Both the position numbers and the translations under genes were made by a program. Of a stretch of DNA of 64,000 nt, positions 33,692 through 41,149 are shown piece by piece. Positions within the stretch are counted from its first letter, which is position 1. Every line of letters starts with the position of its first letter. Origin of the DNA: Paenisporosarcina sp049671445. GTDB taxonomy: Bacteria; Bacillota; Bacilli; Bacillales_A; Planococcaceae. The notes beneath the pieces are model-generated. The model searched no databases and had not been told where the DNA came from. It saw only the letters and a list, made by a program, of their open reading frames with translations. The DNA lies in assembly GCF_049671445.1 (NCBI RefSeq), contig NZ_JBATUX010000118.1:124001-188000 (forward strand), given 5' to 3'.

Positions 33692-33725
33692 AAATTTGGA
33701 CCGTTTTTAAGGTCCGAATTTTTAT
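33692..33725 (+). terminator. Terminator of cinA
   Basis: AAATTTGGACC / GGTCCGAATTT stem with loop GTTTTTAA, then TTATTTT. Confidence 0.8.
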
Positions 33726-33743
33726 TTTGCCCAAAAAATAAAG

Positions 33744-33757
33744 CGAATGAACGTTCG
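33744..33757 (+). promoter_or_regulatory. LexA-binding (SOS) box of recA
   Basis: CGAATGAACGTTCG fits the Gram-positive SOS box pattern CGAAC-N4-GTTCG with one change, and its half sites equal those of the B. subtilis recA box. It lies directly upstream of the recA -35 element. The wider inverted repeat AAGCGAA-TGAACG-TTCGCTT plus TTTT can also fold as a hairpin terminator. Confidence 0.8.
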
Positions 33758-33765
33758 CTTTTTTC

Positions 33766-33794
33766 TTGTATATTTCTCATAAACCAAGTATAGT
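33766..33794 (+). promoter_or_regulatory. Sigma-A promoter of recA
   Basis: TTGTAT (33766-33771), exactly 17 bp, TATAGT (33789-33794), nine bases downstream of the LexA box. Confidence 0.8.
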
Positions 33795-33841
33795 AGAGAC
33801 AGAAGTTAAATTTGTGTTTGAAATTAGAGGAGGAACCATTC

Positions 33842-34897
33842 TTGAGCGATCGTAAAGCAGCGTTAGACATGGCGTTAAAACAAATTGAAAAACAATTTGG
33901 TAAAGGTTCAATTATGAAATTAGGCGAAAAAACGGATCGTGAAATTTTAACGACATCTAGTGGGTCACTTGCACTTGATGTAGCACTTGGTGTGGGTGGG
34001 TATCCACGTGGCCGTATTATTGAAATTTATGGACCAGAAAGTTCTGGTAAAACTACTGTTTCTCTTCATGCAATTGCAGAAGCACAAGCGGCAGGTGGTC
34101 AAGCTGCATTTATTGATGTTGAGCATGCATTAGATCCTGTATACGCTCAAAACTTAGGTGTAAATATTGATGAGTTATTATTGTCACAACCAGATACAGG
34201 GGAACAAGCATTAGAAATCGTAGAAGCACTTGTACGAAGTGGTGCTGTTGATATTATCGTTATTGACTCTGTAGCAGCTCTTGTGCCAAAAGCAGAGATT
34301 GAAGGAGAAATGGGCGATTCCCATATTGGTCTTCAAGCTAGACTAATGTCTCAAGCTCTACGTAAGTTATCAGGAGCAATTAGTAAATCGAAGACTACTG
34401 CTATTTTCATTAACCAAATTCGTGAAAAAGTAGGCGTTATGTTTGGTAACCCTGAAGTAACACCTGGTGGCCGTGCGTTGAAATTCTATAGTTCAGTTCG
34501 TTTAGAAGTTCGTCGTGCAGAAACGATTAAATCAGGTAATGAATTTATGGGAAATAAAACAAAAATTAAAATCGTTAAAAATAAAGTAGCTCCGCCTTTC
34601 CGTACTGCAGAAGTTGATATCATGTACGGATCAGGAATTTCACGTGAAGGTGAAATTGTCGATTTAGGTGTAGAAATGGATATCGTTAATAAGAGTGGTT
34701 CTTGGTATGCATATAATGATGATCGTCTTGGTCAAGGGCGTGAAAATGCAAAACAATTCCTTAAAGAGAACGATGCGACTCGTAATGAGATTGCTCAAAA
34801 GATTAGAGCTGCATACGGTATGATGGCAACTGCTTATACAATTGCCGCTCATGACGAGGAAGAAGAAGAAGAGTTTGAGTTATTGCTAGACAAATAA
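33842..34897 (+). CDS. recA: Recombinase RecA
   Basis: RecA forms the nucleoprotein filament of homologous recombination and triggers LexA self-cleavage. The 351-residue product begins 'MSDRKAALDMAL' from the TTG at 33842, spaced well from GAGGAGGAACC; the longer frame from 33812 has no such site. The P-loop 'GPESSGKTT' is at residues 64-72. 'EHALDPVYAQNLGVN', 'SVAALVPKAEIEGEMGD' and the L2-loop 'INQIREKVGVMFGNPEVT' follow. The C-terminus is acidic. It is an independent SOS unit; lexA lies at the far end of this window. Confidence 0.98.
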   Translation: MSDRKAALDMALKQIEKQFGKGSIMKLGEKTDREILTTSSGSLALDVALGVGGYPRGRIIEIYGPESSGKTTVSLHAIAEAQAAGGQAAFIDVEHALDPVYAQNLGVNIDELLLSQPDTGEQALEIVEALVRSGAVDIIVIDSVAALVPKAEIEGEMGDSHIGLQARLMSQALRKLSGAISKSKTTAIFINQIREKVGVMFGNPEVTPGGRALKFYSSVRLEVRRAETIKSGNEFMGNKTKIKIVKNKVAPPFRTAEVDIMYGSGISREGEIVDLGVEMDIVNKSGSWYAYNDDRLGQGRENAKQFLKENDATRNEIAQKIRAAYGMMATAYTIAAHDEEEEEEFELLLDK

Positions 34898-34906
34898 CTT
34901 TAAAGT

Positions 34907-34938
34907 AATAGCCTGCCGAAAATCGGCAGGCTATTTTT
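34907..34938 (+). terminator. Terminator of recA
   Basis: AATAGCCTGCCGA / TCGGCAGGCTATT with loop AAA, then TTT; a very stable stem. Confidence 0.95.
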
Positions 34939-34961
34939 CCTTTAGTAACACTTGTGTATCC

Positions 34962-34990
34962 TTGACAGAGTATTTTTACATCTATACAAT
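34962..34990 (+). promoter_or_regulatory. Sigma-A promoter of rny
   Basis: TTGACA (34962-34967), 17 bp, TACAAT (34985-34990). A second TATAAT-like box follows at 34999-35004. The leader to the rny start is about 110 bases. Confidence 0.65.
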
Positions 34991-35103
34991 TAAACTTGTA
35001 TAATCTCTTAAATGAAAACCATTTGGCAGTATATTGGATCGTTTTATATATGAGCCACCTGAAAATGAAAATGAAAATTAAATAAGCAAGAGGAGGTGTT
35101 CAA

Positions 35104-36663
35104 ATGTTGCCTGAAATTATCATCTCCGCTTTGCTTGGTCTTATCGTCGGTACCTTAGTTAGCTACTTTTTTATTAAAAATGTGAACGATTCAAAAGTGA
35201 CTGGTGCGAAGCAGTCAGCTGTTCTCATCGTAGATGAGGCGAAGCGCGAAGCGGAAGCTCTTAAAAAAGAAGCATTACTGGAAGCAAAAGATGAAACTCA
35301 CAAATTAAGATCTGAAGCAGAATCTGACATCCGTGAACGCCGAGCTGAACTGCAAAAACAGGAAAATCGGTACTTACAAAGAGAAGAAAACCTTGATCGT
35401 AAGGATGATGCTCTTAACAAAAGAGAAGCAGGTTTTGAGCGCAAAGAAGATGCTCTAACTGAGAGACAAAAGCATATCGAGCAGATGGAAAGCAAAGTGG
35501 CTGAATTAGTTGCCAAACAACAAACAGAACTAGAACGCATTTCTGCATTAACGCGTGAAGAAGCTAGAGGCGTTATTCTACACCAAGTAGAGAATGAATT
35601 AGCAACTGACATCGCAGTGATGACGAAAGAATCTGAAACACGTGCGAAAGAAGAGTCTGATAAAAAGGCTCGAGAAATCCTTTCATTAGCAATACAACGT
35701 TTTGCAGCAGATCATGTAGCTGAAACAACTGTATCAGTTGTTAACCTGCCAAATGATGAAATGAAAGGTCGCATCATTGGTCGTGAAGGCCGTAACATCC
35801 GTACGCTCGAAACATTGACTGGAATTGATTTAATTATCGATGATACTCCGGAAGCTGTTATTCTTTCAGGATTTGACCCAATTCGTCGTGAAACTGCTCG
35901 TTTGGCACTTGAAAAATTAGTCCAAGATGGCCGTATTCACCCAGCACGTATTGAAGAAATGGTTGAAAAGTCTAGACGCGAAGTCGATGAACAAATTCGT
36001 GAAATCGGTGAACAAACTACGTTTGATGTAGGTGTTCATAATTTACATCCAGATTTAATTAAAATCATGGGTCGTATGAGATATCGTACAAGCTATGGAC
36101 AGAACGTACTGAAACATTCAAAAGAAGTCGCATTTTTAGCTGGTTTATTAGCAGCTGAACTTGGTGAAGATGTAACACTTGCCCGTCGCGCAGGATTACT
36201 ACATGATATCGGGAAAGCTATTGACCACGAAGTGGAAGGTAGTCACGTTGAAATCGGTGTAGAACTTGCAACGAAGTACAAGGAACATCCAGTAGTTATT
36301 AACAGTATTGCTTCCCATCATGGTGATACAGAAGCAACGTCTGTCATTGCTGTTCTAGTTGCTGCAGCAGATGCATTATCAGCTGCTCGCCCTGGAGCAC
36401 GTAGTGAAACTTTAGAAAATTACATTCGCCGTCTAGAGAAACTGGAAGAAATTTCAGAGTCTTACGATGGTGTTGAAAAATCATTTGCTATTCAAGCAGG
36501 TCGAGAAATTCGCATCATGGTTCGTCCAGAGCAAATCGATGATATTACTGCTCATCGTTTAGCACGTGACATCCGTAAACGAATCGAAGAAGAAATGGAT
36601 TACCCGGGCCATATTAAAGTTACGGTAATTCGTGAAACACGCGCTGTTGAATACGCTAAATAA
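35104..36663 (+). CDS. rny: Ribonuclease Y
   Basis: RNase Y is the membrane-anchored endoribonuclease that initiates mRNA decay. The 519-residue protein has one N-terminal membrane helix (residues 4-24), a long coiled coil rich in Glu, Lys and Arg (about 30-200), a KH domain ('MKGRIIGREGRNIRTLETLTG', near 220) and an HD domain with metal residues in 'GLLHDIGKAIDHE' (near 365) and 'SHHGDTEA'. Length matches the family. Start ATG 35104 follows AGAGGAGGTGTTC. RNase Y and YmcA (RicA), both encoded here, work together in processing of operon mRNAs in B. subtilis. Confidence 0.97.
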   Translation: MLPEIIISALLGLIVGTLVSYFFIKNVNDSKVTGAKQSAVLIVDEAKREAEALKKEALLEAKDETHKLRSEAESDIRERRAELQKQENRYLQREENLDRKDDALNKREAGFERKEDALTERQKHIEQMESKVAELVAKQQTELERISALTREEARGVILHQVENELATDIAVMTKESETRAKEESDKKAREILSLAIQRFAADHVAETTVSVVNLPNDEMKGRIIGREGRNIRTLETLTGIDLIIDDTPEAVILSGFDPIRRETARLALEKLVQDGRIHPARIEEMVEKSRREVDEQIREIGEQTTFDVGVHNLHPDLIKIMGRMRYRTSYGQNVLKHSKEVAFLAGLLAAELGEDVTLARRAGLLHDIGKAIDHEVEGSHVEIGVELATKYKEHPVVINSIASHHGDTEATSVIAVLVAAADALSAARPGARSETLENYIRRLEKLEEISESYDGVEKSFAIQAGREIRIMVRPEQIDDITAHRLARDIRKRIEEEMDYPGHIKVTVIRETRAVEYAK

Positions 36664-36665
36664 GT

Positions 36666-36698
36666 AAAAAAAGGGCTTCATTTTGAAGCCTTTTTTTA
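36666..36698 (+). terminator. Terminator of rny
   Basis: AAAAAAAGGGCTTCA / TGAAGCCTTTTTTT hairpin with loop TTT. Confidence 0.9.
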
Positions 36699-36722
36699 TT
36701 TGAAACGAAAGAAGGAATGAAA

Positions 36723-37520
36723 ATGAAAGTATTATTTATTGGAGACATTGTAGGATCAATGGGTCGCGATACATTAGAAGACTATTTACCAAGATTAAAA
36801 AGAAAATACCAACCAGATGTGGTTATTGCTAATGGAGAAAATGCAGCATCTGGACGTGGGATAACAAAAAAAATCTTTCAAGATTTGCTCTTTATGGGTG
36901 TTGACGTAGTTACGATGGGGAATCACACATGGGATCAAAAAGAAATTTTTGACTTTATTGATGATACCGATTATTTAATCCGACCAGCAAACTTTTCTGA
37001 TGATGCACCAGGTAAAGGGATGACTAGCGTGACAAAAAATGGTCATACGCTATCAGTGATTAACTTACATGGTCGAACTTTCTTACCTCCTCACGATGAT
37101 CCATTTAAAAAAGCAACGGAACTTGTAAAAGAAGCGAAGGAACTATCTCCATTAATTTTTGTTGATTTCCATGCAGAAGCAACGAGTGAAAAAATTGCAA
37201 TGGGTTGGCATTTAGATGGAGAAGTATCTACTGTTGTAGGAACTCATACACATGTTCAAACGGCAGACGCACGCATATTCCCAGGCGGCACGGCTTACAT
37301 TACAGACGTAGGTATGACAGGTCCTTACGATGGTGTACTCGGCATGAAAAAAGAAGACGTATTGTATCGTTTCAAAACAAATATGCCAGCTCGTTTTGAA
37401 GTGCCAAAATCAGGACGTTCCGTACTTAGCGGATTTTTTGTGGAACTAGACAATCAAACAGGAAAAGCTATTTCGTTTGAACGTATTTATATTAATGAAG
37501 ATTATCCATTCAAAGGATAA
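36723..37520 (+). CDS. ymdB: YmdB family metallophosphoesterase
   Basis: A 265-residue calcineurin-like phosphodiesterase; in B. subtilis YmdB controls biofilm and late adaptive gene expression and cleaves cyclic nucleotides. Metal-binding motifs are 'FIGDIVGS' (Asp8), 'ANGENAASGRG', 'TMGNHTWD' and 'DFHAEATSEK', then 'GTHTHVQTAD'. ATG 36723 gives the family start (MKVLFIGD) with GAAAGAAGGA seven to eight bases upstream; an ATG six bases earlier overlaps that site. The rny-ymdB-spoVS order is the B. subtilis one. Confidence 0.95.
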   Translation: MKVLFIGDIVGSMGRDTLEDYLPRLKRKYQPDVVIANGENAASGRGITKKIFQDLLFMGVDVVTMGNHTWDQKEIFDFIDDTDYLIRPANFSDDAPGKGMTSVTKNGHTLSVINLHGRTFLPPHDDPFKKATELVKEAKELSPLIFVDFHAEATSEKIAMGWHLDGEVSTVVGTHTHVQTADARIFPGGTAYITDVGMTGPYDGVLGMKKEDVLYRFKTNMPARFEVPKSGRSVLSGFFVELDNQTGKAISFERIYINEDYPFKG

Positions 37521-37607
37521 CGTCTTCTAACCCTCTTTGCACTTGCATATAGTGATTTATGGACAGATTAATTGTCCAACGGTCAGCAAGGACAAGGAGG
37601 AATCGTA

Positions 37608-37877
37608 GTGGAAACATTAAAAGTATCTTCAAAATCAAATCCAAATTCAGTGGCAGGTGCATTAGTGGCAGTTATCCGTGAAAAAGGGTATGCAGAGATG
37701 CAAGCAGTTGGAGCAGGAGCACTGAATCAAGCTGTAAAAGCAGTAGCAATAGCACGTGGCTTTGTCGCACCGAGTGGGTCAGATTTAATTTGTTCACCTG
37801 CATTTACAGATATCGTAATCTCTGGTGAAGACCGAACAGCTATTAAACTGTTAGTTGAAAAGCGTACACGAACTTAA
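37608..37877 (+). CDS. spoVS: Stage V sporulation protein S
   Basis: An 89-residue Alba-fold protein, close to the 86 residues of B. subtilis. 'LKVSSKSNPNSVAGALVAVI', 'VGAGALNQAVKAVAIARG' and 'PAFTDIVI' are near invariant in the family. The start is GTG at 37608 after AAGGAGGAATC; the frame is open further upstream but without a signal. SpoVS affects septation and spore coat stages in B. subtilis; related proteins occur in non-sporulating species too. A strong terminator follows. Confidence 0.96.
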   Translation: METLKVSSKSNPNSVAGALVAVIREKGYAEMQAVGAGALNQAVKAVAIARGFVAPSGSDLICSPAFTDIVISGEDRTAIKLLVEKRTRT

Positions 37878-37882
37878 TTTGA

Positions 37883-37915
37883 AAAACCCAATCTCAAAAA
37901 AGATTGGGTTTTTTG
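37883..37915 (+). terminator. Terminator of spoVS
   Basis: AAAACCCAATCT / AGATTGGGTTTT stem, loop CAAAAA, then TTTG. Confidence 0.93.
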
Positions 37916-38042
37916 TTGTTTCTGAACCAGTTTTTCAACTATGAAACGGACATATATATAATGAAACGCAATTGAATGGCGATAAATTTCTTTGGACATT
38001 TACAGTTTCTTTGTCGAAACATCGACAATTGAAGTGAGTACC

Positions 38043-38072
38043 TTGTATGAATGACTAGGGTGTCAGTATAAT
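38043..38072 (+). promoter_or_regulatory. Likely promoter of miaB-ricA
   Basis: TTGTAT (38043-38048), 18 bp, TATAAT (38067-38072), about 50 bases before miaB. Confidence 0.65.
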
Positions 38073-38125
38073 AGAGAAATAATGTTTTCGTCTAATGTGA
38101 TTAACTTGATGAAAGGGGTTTTCAA

Positions 38126-39667
38126 ATGAATGAAGAACAACGCATACATACCTCGCAAGTTACAGAAGTAAAGAATAAAACTGAAAAAGATTATAGTCAA
38201 TATTTCCAATCAGTTTATGTTCAGCCCTCTTTAAAAGAAGCAAAAAAACGTGGAAAAGAAGATATCGCGTATCATAAAGATTTTGCCATTAATCTTGAAT
38301 TTTTAGGTATGGGAGCCGGTCGTAAGTTTTTTATTCGAACATTCGGATGTCAAATGAATGAGCATGATACAGAAGTGATGGCTGGTATTTTCTTGAATTT
38401 AGGCTACACGTCTACAGACAATGTTCAAGAAGCTAATGTCATTTTGCTAAACACATGTGCAATCCGTGAGAATGCTGAAAACAAAGTATTTGGCGAACTG
38501 GGACACTATAAAAAAATTAAGCGTGACAATCCAGATGTACTAATTGGCGTCTGTGGATGTATGTCCCAAGAGGAATCTGTTGTCAATAAAATATTAAAAA
38601 CTTATAATCAAGTCGATATGATTTTTGGTACGCACAATATTCACCGATTGCCGAACATCTTAAATGAAGCATATCTTTCAAAAGAGATGGTTATTGAAGT
38701 GTGGTCAAAAGAAGGCGATGTCATTGAAAGCTTACCAAAAGTTCGTCGTGGTACAATAAAAGCATGGGTCAATATTATGTATGGTTGTGATAAGTTCTGT
38801 ACGTACTGTATCGTTCCATATACACGTGGAAAAGAGCGCAGTCGCAGACCAGAAGATATCATTCAAGAAATAAGACAGTTAGCGGCTCAAGGATACAAAG
38901 AAGTCACATTGCTAGGACAAAATGTAAATGCGTACGGCAAAGACTTTGATGATATTACTTACCGTCTCGGAGATTTAATGAATGATCTTCGTCAAGTTGA
39001 TTTGCCTCGTATTCGCTTTACGACTAGTCATCCTCGAGATTTTGATGATTATTTAATCGAAGTTCTTGCAAAACGAGGGAATTTAGTAGAACATATTCAT
39101 TTACCTGTTCAATCAGGGTCATCAAGCATGTTAAAGTTAATGGCTCGTAAATATAGTCGTGAACAATATTTAGAGTTAGTTCGTAAAATCAAAGTTGCTT
39201 TACCTGATGCATCCTTAACGACTGATATCATTGTCGGCTTCCCAAATGAAACGGACGAGCAGTTCGAAGAAACCATGTCTTTATATAAAGAGGTTGAATT
39301 CGAACACGCGTTTACGTACATTTATTCACCACGTGATGGTACACCCGCTGCTAAAATGGAAGACAATGTGCCGATGGAAGTGAAAAAAATGCGATTACAA
39401 CGGTTGAATAACCTTGTTAACGAGTTATCTGCAAAAGCCATGAGTAATTATGATGGCCAAATTGTTGAAGTTTTAGTAGAAGGTGAAAGCAAGAGAAATC
39501 CAGAGGTACTAGCTGGTTATTCTAGAACAAGTAAGCTTGTGAATTTTGTCGGTGGAAATGACATTATTGGCAAACTAGTACGAGTAAAAATAACAAAAAC
39601 AAAAACATGGTCATTAGAAGGCGAATTAGTTGAAGTCGTTTCCGGCCAAGAAGTGGGTGTCTCATGA
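38126..39667 (+). CDS. miaB: tRNA-2-methylthio-N6-dimethylallyladenosine synthase MiaB
   Basis: MiaB is a radical-SAM methylthiotransferase that adds ms2 to i6A37 in tRNAs; the i6A base is made by MiaA, also encoded here. The 513-residue protein has the UPF0004 domain with three cluster cysteines ('FGCQMNEH', 'NTCAIREN', 'GVCGCMSQE'), then the radical-SAM motif CxxxCxxC in 'GCDKFCTYCIVP' near residue 220, and a C-terminal TRAM domain. The N-terminal extension of about 60 residues is usual in Bacillales. Start ATG 38126 follows AAAGGGGTTTTC. The stop overlaps ricA. Confidence 0.97.
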   Translation: MNEEQRIHTSQVTEVKNKTEKDYSQYFQSVYVQPSLKEAKKRGKEDIAYHKDFAINLEFLGMGAGRKFFIRTFGCQMNEHDTEVMAGIFLNLGYTSTDNVQEANVILLNTCAIRENAENKVFGELGHYKKIKRDNPDVLIGVCGCMSQEESVVNKILKTYNQVDMIFGTHNIHRLPNILNEAYLSKEMVIEVWSKEGDVIESLPKVRRGTIKAWVNIMYGCDKFCTYCIVPYTRGKERSRRPEDIIQEIRQLAAQGYKEVTLLGQNVNAYGKDFDDITYRLGDLMNDLRQVDLPRIRFTTSHPRDFDDYLIEVLAKRGNLVEHIHLPVQSGSSSMLKLMARKYSREQYLELVRKIKVALPDASLTTDIIVGFPNETDEQFEETMSLYKEVEFEHAFTYIYSPRDGTPAAKMEDNVPMEVKKMRLQRLNNLVNELSAKAMSNYDGQIVEVLVEGESKRNPEVLAGYSRTSKLVNFVGGNDIIGKLVRVKITKTKTWSLEGELVEVVSGQEVGVS

Positions 39668-40098
39668 CAACGAAATATACAAAAGAAGATATAATTACTA
39701 AAGCAAAAGAAATCGCAGAAATGATTGCGCAAACAGAAGAAGTTGATTTCTTCAAACGTGCAGAAGCACAAATTAACGAAAATCAAAAAATCCGCGAAAA
39801 AATTGCTAGTCTAAAAAGTCTTCAAAAACAAGCGGTTAATTTCCAACAATACGGAAAAGAAAAAGCGTTAGCATTAATCGAAGGTAAAATCGAGAAAATT
39901 GAAGCAGAAATCGATGATCTTCCAATCGTTCAAGAGTTTAAACAATCACAAGGTGATGTTAACGACTTATTACAAATTGTCGCAAACACCATTTCAAATA
40001 ACGTAACAAACCAAATTATTGAATCAACAGAAGGTGATGTACTGCGCGGAGAAACTGGTTCACGAGTACAAAATAATAAGCCAGGTAGTTGTTCATAA
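39664..40098 (+). CDS. ricA: YmcA/RicA family RNA-processing and competence regulator
   Basis: A 144-residue helical protein of the YlbF/YmcA family. In B. subtilis RicA (YmcA) forms an Fe-S-binding complex with RicF and RicT that directs RNase Y cleavage and supports sporulation, competence and biofilm. 'EVDFFKRAEAQINEN', 'KIASLKSLQKQAVNFQ' and 'QEFKQSQGDVNDLLQ' are family blocks. The C-terminal 'GSCS' supplies one cysteine, which fits the cluster-binding tail. It is translationally coupled to miaB (ATGA), the B. subtilis arrangement. Confidence 0.94.
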   Translation: MTTKYTKEDIITKAKEIAEMIAQTEEVDFFKRAEAQINENQKIREKIASLKSLQKQAVNFQQYGKEKALALIEGKIEKIEAEIDDLPIVQEFKQSQGDVNDLLQIVANTISNNVTNQIIESTEGDVLRGETGSRVQNNKPGSCS

Positions 40099-40104
40099 AA
40101 CCAT

Positions 40105-40143
40105 AAAAAACTGTTTCCTTTTAATTGAGGAAACAGTTTTTTT
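40105..40143 (+). terminator. Terminator of miaB-ricA
   Basis: AAAAACTGTTTCC pairs with GGAAACAGTTTTT, followed by TT. Confidence 0.92.
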
Positions 40144-40150
40144 CATTGTG

Positions 40151-40224
40151 CCAGGTTGACGAAGTGAGGTTGCAGGTTGACGAAGTGGGGCTCCAGGTTA
40201 ACGAAGTGCCACTCCAGGTTGTAC
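40151..40224 (+). repeat. 21-bp tandem repeat, three full copies and a partial fourth
   Basis: Core CCAGGTTGACGAAGTG at 40151-40166, recurring from 40173, 40193 (with GTTAACG) and partially from 40214. CAGGTT begins at 40152, 40173, 40194 and 40215, an exact 21-bp period (two helical turns or seven codons). The spacers between cores vary (AGGTTG, GGGCTC, CCACTC). Confidence 0.85.
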
Positions 40225-40471
40225 AAAATCCCAAAAATCTTTTCTATCGAAGTCAAAATCCGACTCTTTGGACTCAAAACCAATATAGCGCTGAAACACC
40301 TTGAAACCAGTTTCATCTATAAGAATAGGTTATCGACCCACCAAGACTCTTTAGAACCTTTAGAATCCCTCCAAGGGGTCTAGGAATGGAGTAAAAACTA
40401 TCCAATACCTAAAAGAATCGTATTTCTTAAAATCACTGAAAAACAAAAACATAGCTTTAAACTTTTATGTT

Positions 40472-40500
40472 CACCTAATGGGCACACCCTGCATATCATG
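40472..40500 (+). promoter_or_regulatory. Candidate sigma-K promoter of cotE
   Basis: CACC (40472-40475), 16 bp, CATATCATG (40492-40500), close to the sigma-K pattern. B. subtilis cotE has a sigma-E and a sigma-K promoter; I could not find a good sigma-E match here. Confidence 0.45.
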
Positions 40501-40528
40501 AAAAAGAATCGAACGAAGGAGGATGGCT

Positions 40529-41068
40529 TTGAAATATGTCCGTCAAATCGTAACGAAAGCAGTCGTGGCGAAAGGTAAAAAGAGAGCGGAAGTTTGTGAA
40601 ACATTACGTCCACCAAATAACCCTTCTAGCATATTAGGGTGTTGGGTTATTAATCACAGTCACCAGGCGAAAAAGCAGGGTAAATTTGTTGAAGTGACAG
40701 GGAAGTATGAAATTAACGTTTGGTATGCACATCACGATCACTCCAAAACATCTGTTTTTTCTGAATCAGTCCCTTACAAAGAACGCATCAAGCTGCATTA
40801 CCGTGATGAAGACGTGCATGGAGCGGAAGATGTGCATGTGCGTGTAGTTCAACAACCAAATTGTACAGAAGCTATTATTACACCTGATGGTGAACTATTT
40901 AAAGTAACTGTAGAACGAGAATTACATGCAGAAGTTGTAGGCGAAACAACAGTAGTTATTCAAGTTCAACCGCAAGACGTTGAAGAAGAATGGTCTTATA
41001 GAGACGAAAGTTCATCATCTACATCAAAATTTGACGAATCTAGTTCGTCGTCATCATCATCTTCTTAA
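40529..41068 (+). CDS. cotE: Outer spore coat morphogenetic protein CotE
   Basis: CotE builds the outer coat of the endospore. The protein of 179 residues from the TTG at 40529 aligns by eye with B. subtilis CotE: 'IVTKAVVAKGKK', 'NNPSSILGCWVINHSH', 'YEINVWYAHHDHSKT', 'VVQQPNCTEAIITPDGE' and 'ERELHAEVVGETTVVI'. The ATG at 40523 directly abuts AAGGAGG, too close to be used, whereas TTG 40529 is spaced six bases and gives the family N-terminus. The last 25 or so residues are a Ser-rich tail ending in nine to ten Ser codons. Acidic tails are known in CotE; the Ser run is less usual. Confidence 0.93.
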   Translation: MKYVRQIVTKAVVAKGKKRAEVCETLRPPNNPSSILGCWVINHSHQAKKQGKFVEVTGKYEINVWYAHHDHSKTSVFSESVPYKERIKLHYRDEDVHGAEDVHVRVVQQPNCTEAIITPDGELFKVTVERELHAEVVGETTVVIQVQPQDVEEEWSYRDESSSSTSKFDESSSSSSSSS

Positions 41069-41098
41069 GCCGGGATAGGAAATCCGGCTTTTTTTTTC
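41067..41098 (+). terminator. Terminator of cotE
   Basis: AAGCCGGGAT / AATCCGGCTT hairpin starting in the stop codon, then TTTTTTT. Confidence 0.92.
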
Positions 41099-41109
41099 TG
41101 TTATTTTGT

Positions 41110-41115
41110 TATAAT
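41110..41115 (+). promoter_or_regulatory. -10 box upstream of mutS
   Basis: TATAAT (41110-41115), 34 bases before mutS. The -35 region falls in the T-run of the cotE terminator and no good hexamer is visible. Confidence 0.45.
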
Positions 41116-41149
41116 GGAAGAATCGCTAGTAATCGAAAGAGGTTTTGAC

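Larger units (their letters stand above)
40144..40528. other. Gene-free region upstream of cotE
   Basis: It holds the 21-bp tandem repeat (40151-40224), then about 240 bases with no recognisable feature, and the candidate sigma-K promoter near cotE. Short open frames here lack ribosome sites. Confidence 0.65.

Noticed and set aside
40151..40224. Short CRISPR array upstream of cotE
   Set aside because: Units are 21 bp with only 5-6 variable bases between cores; too short for spacers and no cas genes.
40177..40383. 68-codon open frame beginning inside the 21-bp repeat
   Set aside because: No ribosome site and starts within a tandem repeat; the alternative heptad frame (from TTG 40146) also lacks translation signals.
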